Of a DNA stretch of 64,000 nt, positions 21,171 through 32,700 are shown in pieces. The stretch is from Cydia pomonella. Its lineage: Eukaryota; Arthropoda; Insecta; Lepidoptera; Tortricidae. The stretch spans positions 372,001-436,000 of the forward strand of contig NW_026907809.1 of NCBI RefSeq assembly GCF_033807575.1, given 5' to 3'. Numbering within the stretch: the stretch's first letter is position 1; the number at the start of each line of letters is the position of its first letter. The notes beneath the pieces were generated by a model. That model saw nothing but the letters and a program-made list of their open reading frames with translations, ran no database searches and had not been told where the DNA came from. Position numbers and translations under genes: made by a program.

Positions 21171-24100
21171 GTAGTCGATCAAAACATATAACCCTCCTTT
21201 TGGTCGTCTACAACAAAATAATACGATTAACTAGCTACTTGACCTACTCCCGTAACCCTATCATAAACCTATTGTAACTTATATACTTCCTAACATAAGA
21301 ACCTCAAACTATTTTTCCCTATACAATAGCGTTAAGCACCCCCTTTACTGCGGTCCTACTATTCTAAGTGGGTCATAAACCCGAACAATAACTACCTAGC
21401 GCCGGCGCCGGCGCCCATCTCTTAAGTAGACTACCTGACTATGGCTATGAATGACTCTCCTCTATGCGCTAGATATCTTAAGAGATAACAAATTATCGTA
21501 TACTTTAACTGAACGTTACATAACTTTTATGAATTAAAAATATACCTTTGAGTACAAAATGTGGAAAAGGAATTTAATTAACGTTGTATATTCAATATTA
21601 TACGTTTATATAATTATAACTTAATTTAAAAATAATTACTGAGCCCGTAAGTTACAGTTTATAACAACAAGATCTCTTGACTCATTCATCACCATACAAT
21701 CTTATTATTTCACCCGTCACCTGTGAAGATTTTAAGATATTATAAATTATATTCATCCTTCACCTTACAAATTCACGCAATACTCTGGCCAGAGATTCCT
21801 TCATACAAGGTTCACACGTAATACCTCTAGTTTGTTAATTTTACTTTAACTATCATTCGTAGGTCGTTTCTGATATTAACTATTTACCGATCAAGTTTAT
21901 ATTTACTGACAATTTAACAACGCCTATATTTTGTCAAGAGATCTCGCTTCATAAAACTGCATGTAAAACAAACTTATTTCATGTCTATGTTATCCCAATT
22001 TTGACAAAACTGCAACTGATACGATATATAAATATCTTGTAGTATGGTGAAATATTGTTCCTCTATTTCGTGAAATATTTTTACTTTATTTAGTAAGTCT
22101 ATACTCATGAAAACATAACCCTTTTGTAATTATGTTTTTCTTCAGGGTCTTTAAATTGTGTTATAGTAGAGATGTATACACTGTTGTCTTAACTTTGTCT
22201 ATAAAATTTAGTAAGACAATTGAACTTTTGCTAAAGAAATAATAGTTTGAACAGACAATGGCCTGACCACACGTTTCAGAGTCATTTCCTCATGGAGCTG
22301 GACATGACCTGCTATAAATATCATTCGTCTATTACGAGAGTTGTTTAATTCCCTAGCTCTATTGCGTCCAATAGAGGAGGGGCGCAGGTACAGGTACTCC
22401 TAAGCGTAAATGACAATAGATTTGATTGACTAGACCGGGTCTTTGTCATCTGCAACGCCAAAACTTCTAGAATTGATCCCGTTTGCACCACCCACGAAGA
22501 GCCTGTGTCCAGTTTATATTCAACAGCTACGTAGCATTTGTATGGAGGGTCAGCGGAGTGCACAGGTGCACTATATAATGTTGGATTGTGATTGTGTTTG
22601 ATGTTAAATGGTACCATTATTATTACTTTTTTTTTTGTGGCCATCGCCAACCCTCAGCGCTTCAATTCAGGTGGATCAGGTTATTCTACGCAGGCCGTAT
22701 AACCTTGATGTGTACTGACAATTAATCGAGTCCCTATGCCTGCGGTTACAGTAGTAACGGCTTAAACCCCACAATTTAATAGCTGAAAGCCCTCAATGAT
22801 TGCAAATAATATACATTAGATATTTGTGAATCAAAATTGAGCCCAAGAGGCGTATTAGAGGCCGTTCACAGTCAGGCCGAAGCGTCGTCGTGTATTGCCT
22901 CTAATCGCATCATAACTATCAATGCACATCAGAGCTTTTCTACCTAGGATCAAATCTAGTCGCTTATTAAAGCCAGGCACATATTATCAATTATATATAT
23001 ATATTTCTTATTATTGTCTGTTCAACCGCACTAATGACAGCTTATTTACCTCTCGTGAGCCGCTCTAAAACAATTGCAACTACAAAAATGGAATATGTAC
23101 GAAGAATGGGCTTTCATTGTTATCTAGGGAATAACTTTTAAAACGGGCAATAATAAATGATAAGTTTGTGATAGTTATTATCTTTAGTATATATATTTAT
23201 ATAAACGCATTTTGTGTGAAATACAACCACGACAAATAATTAATTATATGGTAACTCTCATTAAAAGAAGATAAATGTAATAAATGATGCGTATGTATCT
23301 ATAATATTAAATGGTCCGTCTATTTATTGCTATGCGAATAAACCTTCCGCTAACTTGTGTAAAATTCTATGTGTTAGACTAAGTTCTAGGTAACTAACTG
23401 AACTGCTTACGTGCCTGATATTAATCATTGATCCTCTTGTTATACACGTTAAGTGACTTATGTATAATATCACCACAAGGGTGGTCCACCTCTCTTTACT
23501 AATTAAATTAATATCGTACACTCGTAACTGATAATTTTAACTCAAATTGTAACTTTTATCCTTCAAAGCTAAGTTTCTATAGAATTCGAGCGGCTGTGGA
23601 ATATTTGTTTCAACTTTATCGTTAGTGATTTATAAGACGTGGTTATTTACGGTTACACCTGCTTTGTAAGGTACCCTATTACAGCGTTAACCAAAGCTAA
23701 TAAAATGTACTATCAACTAGTGTATTAAATAATAAAATGACTTTTACTCGGCTCACAAAATATCCGTCCATATTTATCTAGGTCTATGGGACATACATAC
23801 ATACTACAATCTACTACGTCCATATTTATCTAGGTACATGCCTTTTGGAATAAATTATGAATTGAATTCCTCAAAATTATCTACATTCACGAACGAATAC
23901 TACTCGGTTCCTTATGAGCGATTTTGATTTAACTTTGTCAACCTCTAATAAAATAATAACATTGACTTTAGCTCATCTCTACAAAATTTATCTACATAAC
24001 ACCACAATAACCGACTCGGTCTTCTTTACCACAAAATTACGAATCTGGTCAATAATCTGATTTACTTATCGGCAACATCGGATCACGATCTATTCATTTC

Positions 24101-24944
24101 ACTCTCTAGTCAAAAATTATAATATACCACGCCTGTTTAACCCATTACAGCCAACTATCAGTAACTCTATTTCATTACGTCCTAAGGTCGACATTTATAC
24201 AACACCATTATTGCATTCAAACAATATCTAATATTGAACGTTCCGGGAAGATCCTCTATTCATATTATTGTCCAGACATCTCGCTACGAAAAGACAGTTC
24301 AAGGAACGATGTAATCAAACGCTATATATTAAAATTAATTATCTGCTGGGACTGTAAAATACGCACAATCATACACTAGGTCAAGCTACTTAATTTGAAT
24401 TAGGGAAAAAGCTTATTGTAGATTACCCCTCTCCAATCTTTAGACTAAAGTTGCTGGTATGAATGACTCGCCTCAATCGAAATCCTTCTTCTCAGCGTAT
24501 TTACGTTGCTTGGGTACCTATTTCTCGCCTATTAGCAACCTTTAAATTTTCAAACGAATTGTACGTTCTAATCTAAATTAGTGAGATAATATTTTAAATT
24601 ACAATTGACTATTAAAATTTCAATCTAGCTAAAAATACCCACGTCACTGTACACAAAACACACACAAAATAAAATTCAATGATGTAAAAGTAGGTACACT
24701 GTCTTGGAATTTTTGATTATAAAACTTCATAACAAACCTCAGAATAATTAATGATTTTAACTGGAGTTTATTTACTATCCCTATAATGCCCCTCTCAGAC
24801 CTTCAGACTCTTGATAGGTATTTGAACATAGTGATCGTCATATTCAATATAAAATAAAATTAAAGTTTCCTACGTTGTGTTTGATTTTTAAAATGGAAAG
24901 TTCTGTTCTAGTTGTGTCTATTTTATTTCTTGACACAAAATCTA

Positions 24945-24966
24945 GAATCCTGGTCACGCAGCGCCA
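24945..24966 (-). promoter_or_regulatory. Primer binding site, tRNA-His-like
   Basis: On the minus strand, 2 nt after the LTR, TGGCGCTGCGTGACCAGG... starts with the obligatory TGG. From 24958 to 24945 it is complementary to the 3' end of insect tRNA-His as I remember it (GAATCCTGGTCACG), with a small length difference near the CCA end. The tRNA identity is from memory; the position and TGG start are seen. Confidence 0.55.
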
Positions 24967-24968
24967 CG

Positions 24969-26812
24969 TGAGATGGTATTGGGGTTGATTAGATATACCA
25001 TACTTTAAATTTTGGATATTAAAGGTCAGTAATTGGATGTAATCACTGTTGTATAGAAGAGGTCTGAACTACTTTGGGGGTGTCGATAGAGAAAGGCGCA
25101 TGGCGATTTATATAATTGATATTTATTATCGCAATTTTATTAGGTATGGTGCGTTCCTATGAAAATAAACTATAAGGCATCAGTTACGTTAAGCCAATTA
25201 TTTGGATATGAATGCGAACTCGTAAATTTTATACTACGGGAATACATATATGCAATACAAACTATGCCTTTTATTGTTTGAAACATAATCAGTATTTGAT
25301 GAAATCTTTATACAATATAAATTAACGCCCATACCTATCTGGGAGAATTACATTTGTCGTCGGCTCGTCAAATCAAGTAAAAACCCAGAAAAACCAAGAT
25401 TTGACCCTTAATCATCTAAATTGGTACATATAATTACATCTGTGCTTATGCACTTTAATACGGTAACGATACAATAACTCGTAACTTTATCAACCGAAAT
25501 TTCCAAGACAGTATACACAGTTTAGGTGAGTAACCATTTAACATGCACATGTTAAATTCAATCTACATGACATGAATGATACAATATCAGGAATTTCCAT
25601 CGGCAATTCACCATCAAAATATCTGTAGAGATTTGAACCTTTGCGTCGAGCAATAATCATAATATATAATAATAATGAGAATCGAACTCATTAAGGCATT
25701 TATTTAACATTGATTGTCTCATCATACATAGGATGTTATAAGCTCAAAATAGATCATACAAAATAAGTGAGCTGACTTGAGCATTTTAACTAAGATAATT
25801 CACTGATTAATCTGCTACTAATTCTCTAGAATCGCCCCAACAATGAATTCAGATTATCAAGCAAGAATTGAACTTGCAAGGGTTAAATATGCTGTCATTT
25901 GATAAAATGCAACTTGGGCGGTTATTTGTGAAAACCTCATGAAAAGGAACTTATTAGCTTCATGAACAACACCCTAGGTACTTAACTGGATTATGTCGCC
26001 AAGAACGGGAACCACTTTTACAAGTACTGCCAATAATATATTATTTGTGTACAATAAAGTATTTTACTACTTTTACTAATATTGTCGTGACAATTTAAAC
26101 TCAGTCGGAAACACTTCTCCTTGCCGGGTCTAAGATCAGAGTGTCCCATCATTAACTCACTTGACCAACTTAAACAACTACAACTTTATTATCTACATAT
26201 TATCTTAACCTTAGGTATAATGTAACAAGAGTCATTTCCACTCGACACCCCTCCGGGGGTTTTCGACGTCTCCTTGCAAGTGCGCCGTCTCGCTCCTTCT
26301 TACTGTGACTCGCATTGCATCGCTCGCACAGGACGCGTTCGCGCTGTCTCCTTCCAACGCATGGCGTCATCAGGAAGCTGGTACTGCCTCGCTCCTCTCG
26401 CTCTCGAAAGGAATTTTAAGCGCCATGCACCAACGCCCGTAGCAGACGCAGAGTGTCGTGCACATGTTGTTTGCCTGAAATCATTTGAAAGAACCAGGGT
26501 AGATACCGATACGTATTGCGTTATGAACCGTAAGGTCATGTGCCGAGATGCTAGATTAGTTTGATCTTGTGTACAGTAACGCGATATTTGCTAGCATTTT
26601 ATTGCCTTTAAATAAATATTAGGAAGGCAGATCATAAATTAGACCTTTCTAATTGTTGGTCTCCGTTTTGTTGTTTATTTTAACAGAGCAGATCTTTGCT
26701 TGACTACTCATCCGGTTCTTAGAAGGGTACCTTTTAAACTAGTTGCGATTGCGTATCAATATTTCTAAATTATTAACACCTACTATGTACGTCAAGCTAT
26801 GTTGCCATCTCA
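24969..26812 (-). repeat. 5' LTR (right copy)
   Basis: Same length and, as far as read, same sequence as 19315-21158. Being at the right end next to the primer site, it is the transcription-starting LTR for the minus orientation. Confidence 0.9.
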
Positions 26813-26816
26813 AGTG

Positions 26817-27085
26817 TGGGGTATTGTTGGAAACGTCTTTCAAAACTAATAGGGGTCTTCAACGATTTTTTTTTGATAAAGTGTATATATTCGGAGATAA
26901 TTGCTCCAAAAGAAAAAAAATGTCCCCCCCCCCCCCTCTAAATTTTGAATCACAGGTCCAAAAATATGAAAAACATCATGGAAGTAGGGCTTAAGAAAGA
27001 TATTAAATGAAAACCATAGCGGACATGATCAGGTTAGCTGTTTTTAAGTTATCGCAAAAAGTTTCCCCTTCATAGTAAAAAGACG
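26817..27085 (+). repeat. 'gggttccgtag' element, right half
   Basis: Continues the copy broken at 19314: 'ggggtattgttggaaacg', a C10 run, 'aaaaatatgaaaaacatc' and 'cttcatagtaaaaagacg'. The same order is seen uninterrupted at 62806-63085. Confidence 0.85.
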
Positions 27086-27597
27086 TACATCCACAGTTAA
27101 ACGTTATTACGACATTAAATGGATTGTTAAAGTTATTTGGCATTATTCATGTAAATAAGCTAAAATTTAAGATAAAAATTTGCTTATTTTACTCATTCTA
27201 TTTTTATTTAATTTGTCTAAAACAGTTTCATTGGCTGTTTGAGTAAAGCTGTTGACTATTGGCAGTTTAGGAACGAAAGAGTAAAAAATAAAAAGTAAGA
27301 GGCAATTCCGCAAATTTTATATTCATATTCGTTTATTGCACTTATGTACGATGCATTATTTCTAGGACTTATTGTTATACTTTACTTTTTCATGCTTTAA
27401 TGCACCAAATCCTTTTTTAAATTACTGCAGTTTGCTAAAATATGTGTATTATTCATCTATACAGCAATCTAAATGATTTCGCTATTGGATAATTATCTTT
27501 AGAAATGCAAAGTCTCCGATTGCAAGTAAGTCTGTTACTTTAATTAGGTACTGATTATGCAAATTTGGTATATTTCATTCATTTCATTCATTTTAAA

Positions 27598-27750
27598 TCG
27601 ACACGAGTTGCGAATCACCTATTCGCACATGTATCGTACAACGTTTTACAATACATATGGCCCTTTAAATGCTCGACGCAGTAACGTAATATGCTAATTT
27701 TCGCACTAGTGCGGTAAAGTAACACCATATGTACTGTAAAAGTAATTAAG
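27598..27750 (-). repeat. Inverted fragment of the 17.6-kb repeat
   Basis: Inverse of 17640-17790, with 'gttgcgaatcacctattcgc' and 'gcactagtgcggtaaagta'. Non-coding. Confidence 0.75.
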
Positions 27751-27767
27751 TATATAAGATTATAGTG

Positions 27768-27862
27768 GAAAACGTTTCCTCCCGACATGGAATTTCATAG
27801 AAAAATTATCGTTATTTCGTTAGATTTGAAAAGCTATTCTTCCCTCTTAAATAAAATAACTA
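27768..27862 (+). repeat. Short dispersed repeat, two copies
   Basis: 'gtggaaaacgtttcctcccg' to 'gctattcttccctctt' is matched at 60568-60660. No structure beyond the similarity is seen. The rest of 27090-28170 shows no gene. Confidence 0.6.
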
Positions 27863-28171
27863 TGAGTAAAGGTCATCGAACTAGATCTCTATTATAAACG
27901 CGTGATTTAAAATGTATCCACCCAGTTACGTAATATACCTACTATAAACAATAATTTGGATCTGAAAATCATAACACAATAATAACGTTGTTTATCTTCA
28001 GTTTGAGGTTGACATATTTGGACATGATTTTCGAGGCGACTTTTAATGTGTCAACTAGCGAGATGTAGCACGCGGCAGTGGAAAACAATTTCACCGCAGG
28101 AAACGCGGTGTCATATTTTATTTGTTCAGCGTCTCCGTAATCTGAAGGCAAATGATTCGGGCTAACAATAA

Positions 28172-28345
28172 GTAAATATTACACCTTTCAAATTATCAAA
28201 GAGGAGCTCAACGTACTCATTCGAACAGAAACGACCAAAACGAAAAGTACTGAACGACGAATGCCCGGCATTACCTGATTTTCTACAGGATGTGTGTGCC
28301 GATGGCTTCTACGAAAATTTATATGAACGAATTGTTTGGGACACT
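28172..28345 (+). CDS. Unassigned possible exon, secreted-peptide-like
   Basis: A plus-strand open stretch starts after a stop at 28169 and is followed by a strong splice donor G|GTATGT at 28345/28346. It reads ...FEQKRPKRKVLNDECPALPD then FLQDVCADGFYENLYERIVW. A possible acceptor AG ends at 28201. The dense dibasic site (KRPKRK) before a Cys-x10-Cys amphipathic stretch recalls processed prohormones; an insulin-like B chain would normally have Cys-Gly and eleven residues between the Cys. No partner exon was found within the next 1.4 kb or before it. It could be an exon of an unseen gene, a relic, or chance. No family is recognised. Confidence 0.3.
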
Positions 28346-29761
28346 GCTGGTATGTATTTTTTGGATTTATATGGTAAACGCACAATTATTACAATAATTT
28401 CAACGTTAAAACGTCGCGTTGATAGCCGTTTCATTCACATCACTTCAGCAGTTGAAGTATGCCGTTAATACCTAGTTTTCTACAAATATAAAGGTTTCAT
28501 TACTACAGCAGAATTTGCCAATATTACCATTACGAATCAAGTATAAATTTTATTAAAAAAAATACCTAACTAGCTCTAGCTACCTTTGGACTAAAATGGT
28601 AATTTCTTCGAATGTATGTAGGTAATACATCATGTCACGTCATTAGAATAATATGACACTATGTAGTCCTTCTGGGTACCCTTGAAATCTCTTTAAACCA
28701 TAGTGTCCGTGGTTAACATTAAGCATGGTTAATTCATGACATTTAGTTAATTTTGCGAGGCTTTACTGCCAGTAACTAAATTCTAACTATAGATTATTTC
28801 CTAAGCTCATGTTAAATCTACTTATATTATATGAACATTATACCCTGGATTTGCTGTATTTCGTCGGTATACTTCTAAAACATGATAATTAACTGAAACA
28901 TAGTTTCAAACTCGAAAATGCGAGTTGAAAATTTGATCCTCAAATGTGGGAATTTAGAAACGTGTTTTTACTAATTTAGTTTCACACTTGAATTTTTTGT
29001 ATATATATTAACATTGTCTTTCAATTGGTATTGTCCACGTATATTCAAATGGAAAAATATATAATAGAGGTAGTGGCAGACTAAAACATGGGATGTGTTG
29101 GTTATCAATTAACATGTTTATTATTAAGGTTATTATTTGTGTATTAAGTTATGAATATATAAAAAATAAATATACATAAGTAATTTAAATTAATGAGGGT
29201 GATACAAATGTTTTCACACGGCATTATATTATAAGCAAATTTTAAAAAGTAACGTAGCAACAAAAGTTCAGAAAATACATGCAACAGGTGAAGAATAAGT
29301 GATTCTCTTATTGCAATATTTGACTTTTCCCTCTTTTAGTACAGAAACATGGATGACAATTGACAATAGACTCCTTATTAACTAAATTACTGTAAAACAT
29401 TACATTACTGATTTTCTTAGTTTTGGACGAGCATATTACTTTACGAGTAAGTATATATTTTGCGTTATCAGTTTTATGAGATAGGTAGATTTAAATATCC
29501 TTATGGTATTTTACGTGACTATTATTATTTAATTTCTTATCTGTTAGTAAAGACACACACTCAGTAAATTTGTAAATAATAAGAATAAAATAAAAAATTA
29601 CACACATATATATATATACTTAAAACAGTAAAATTTTAACAAAACCGTACATACAAATAATTTTTGACCATTTTGTCAGTTATCATGTTTTGGAAGTATA
29701 CCGACGATTTATGTTGTTGATGTTTTTCTGAAGACAAATCTCATGCTTAGTTTACATTTCG
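28346..29761. other. No gene seen; 5' flank of mucin-like gene
   Basis: AT-rich sequence (poly-A/T runs, a short (TA)n near 29605). If the mucin exon starts at the splice acceptor 29812, an upstream first exon encoding the signal-peptide start should lie here. I could not single it out. Confidence 0.4.
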
Positions 29762-32700
29762 ATGTGGGTCCATCAAGAACAACACTGTAAATATTGTTTG
29801 TGTTTTACACAGATACTGTCCGCATTGTTATCAACGGCGTCAGCGGTCGACTGTCATGGGAAATCTTTCCACTGTGTCAACTCCACCCACTTCATGATAT
29901 GCGTGGACTTAGGGGGCGGAGTCTCACAGGCAATAGACGACTTCTACATAGCCTGCCCACCTCCCACGGTTTGTCAGGGAACAAACTATTTTGAATGCGA
30001 GTTTCCAGCACCAACAACACCTGCCACTACAAGAAGCAACGTCATTAGTGAAACCACACTTCCTTGGGAGAATATCATAACTTCTTCTTCCTTGGATAAC
30101 ATTAAGAAAGAGTTCTCCGAAAATTATATAAATACAGAGAGGACAACAACTGTAGAATACAGTGTTACTACGGATACGACCGTGGATGTAGTAACAAGAA
30201 CAGCGGCGACCTTTAATATCAATAATGAATTAAATGTTACAGAAATTGCAACAACTACAGTTCCAAATATTACAACATCACCTATAGAAACTATATCACA
30301 GACTATAAGCGAAGACCGAAGTATAACAGACATTACATTAATAGCTGAAGGTGTTACAACTAGTGTCATAGAAGCTGTAACAGAAACTGTAGTCGAAACT
30401 AAAAATTCAACAAGAACTGATCTGACTGTCGCTGGTGAAGAAAGCAATACAAAGGCTATAAATATTAATACACAAACTACAACAGAAAATATAGTTATTA
30501 CAGAAACTGAAACAGCAGAATCCATTCCAATGACTACAGAACAAATAATACAAACAACGACTGACAACCCTCTCGAGATAGATACTTCTTACCTATACAC
30601 AGAATTACCACAAGTCCTTACTATGATTCAGAATGAAAATTTAACAAACAATACTTTGTTGAAAAAGTTTTCCATTGAGAAAAAAAAATCCCAGGCTATG
30701 GCAAATCAAAACTTAAATATATATGATAAACGAGTTGATAAGCATTCAACTGACATTTATCCTGGTTTTACTACAGTTACGCCGATGGGCAGTAAATATA
30801 ATTTATCCAATGCAGATGTTTCAAAGCCATACCATACCGAGCTACATAATAAAATAAATAATCAATCAGATCTAATTAAATTGGAAGGAGGTATTGGATC
30901 TAATTTGACCGCTGTAACTAGGAAGCAGCCTACTAATGATAATGAAAAAAATAATTTACCACAAATTATAAAAGTAAATGACAATAAACACGACATTACA
31001 TCGAATTTTGGCAAATGGGTTGTCGCATACAGTACAAAAAAACCGTCAACATCTCCATATAGCGTCTTTCTTGAAGTTATAGCTGCAACGGACATCCCTT
31101 TGGTTGGTGATAACGATGCGAAACAAAAAAATGATACGATGGGTGCACAAAACGATAAACATACAACGATTCTAGATGGAGCATTTACTATTGAAACAGA
31201 GCAACCAACAACGATATATGAAGAAAACTTCACAAAAGACTCTACTCAAAACACTAAAACAGTAAATCTCGACATTGTGACTACAGAGGCTATACCAGGT
31301 AGTAACGTACAACTAGTCACGACTAAAGCACCATCATTGATACTAAGTTCTGCAGGCACAACGACTGTAGACGGAGCATATACTATTGAAACAGTCATTC
31401 CCACTTCTGAACATCCTACAACAATTTACGAAGACATTTTTACTAAAGACTCCACTCAAAACATTGAAACTGTAAATCAAGACATTGTAACAACAGAGGC
31501 TGTGGATATAACTTTTTCAAATAGTGACATTCAACTAGTCACGACTCAAGCACCATCATTGACACAAAGTTCTGCAGACACAACGATTGTAGACGGAGCA
31601 TATACTATCGAAACAGTCGAGAACATTCCCACTTCTGAGCATCCTACCACATTTTACGAAGAAAATTTTACTAAAGACTCTACTCAAAACATTGAAACAG
31701 TAAATCTGGACATTGCAACAACAGAGACTGTGGATATACCTTTTTCAAATAGTAACATTCAACTAGTCACGACTCAAGCACCATCATTGACACAAAGTTC
31801 TGCAGACACAACGATTGTAGACGGAGCATATATTATCGAAACAGTCGAGAACATTCCCACTTCTGAGCATCCTACCACATTTTACGAAGAAAATTTTACT
31901 AAAGACTCTACTCAAAACATTGAAACAGTAAATCTGGACATTGCAACAACAGAGACTGTGGATATACCTTTTTCAAATAGTAACATTCAACTAGTCACGA
32001 CTCAAGCACAATCATTGACACAAAGTTCTGCAGATACAACGACTGTAGATGGAGCATATTCTATTGAAACAGTCGAGAACATTCCCACTTCTGAGCATCC
32101 TACCACAATTAACGAAGAAAATTTTACTAAAGACTCTACTCAAAACATTGAAACAGTAAATCTGGACATTGCAACAACAGAGACTGTGGATATACCTTTT
32201 TCAAATAGTGACATTCAACTAGTCACGACTCAAGCACCATCATTGACACAAAGTTCTGCAGACGCAACGACTGTAGATGGAGCATATTCTATTGAAACAG
32301 TCGAGAACATTCCCACTTCTGAGCATCCTACCACAATTAACGAAGAAAATTTTACTAAAGACTCTACTCAAAACATTGAAACAGTAAATCTGGACATTGC
32401 AACAACAGAGAATGTGGATATACCTTTTTCAAATAGTGACCTTCAACTAGTCACGACTCAAGCACCATCATTAACACAAAGTTCTGCAGACACAACGACT
32501 GTAGATGGGCCATATATTGTCGAAACAGTCCAGAACGCTCTAAGTTCTGAGCATCCAACAACCATAGACGAAGAAAACTTAACAAAAGATACTACTCAAA
32601 ATATGGAAACAGTAAATCTCGACATTATAACTACAGATGCTATAAATATACAGTTTTCAAATAATGATGTTCAACTAGTCACGGCTCAAGTACCATTATT

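Larger units (their letters stand above)
19315..26812 (-). mobile_element. Non-autonomous LTR retrotransposon (LARD-like)
   Basis: Two direct repeats of equal length (1844 bp; 19315-21158 and 24969-26812) both start TGAGATGG and end CCATCTCA, the TG...CA form of LTRs. They are flanked by a 4-bp target duplication AGTG (19311-19314 and 26813-26816). A purine tract AAGAGAGGGGGG on the minus strand abuts the left LTR. A tRNA-complementary primer site starts 2 nt inside the right LTR, so the element points leftwards. The 3810-bp interior has no frame above about 100 codons on either strand and no gag, protease, RT, RNase H or integrase motif. It is therefore a large derivative moved by another element's proteins. 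The LTRs looked identical wherever I compared them, suggesting a recent insertion. Confidence 0.9.

Noticed and set aside
22345..22650. 101-codon minus frame inside the LTR element
   Set aside because: In the sense orientation of the element, but with no gag zinc knuckle, protease or RT motif; treated as chance.
30124..30567. 147-codon Val/Ser-rich minus frame and similar ones at 30862 and 33374
   Set aside because: Antisense of the Thr-rich mucin codons, which produce long open complementary frames.
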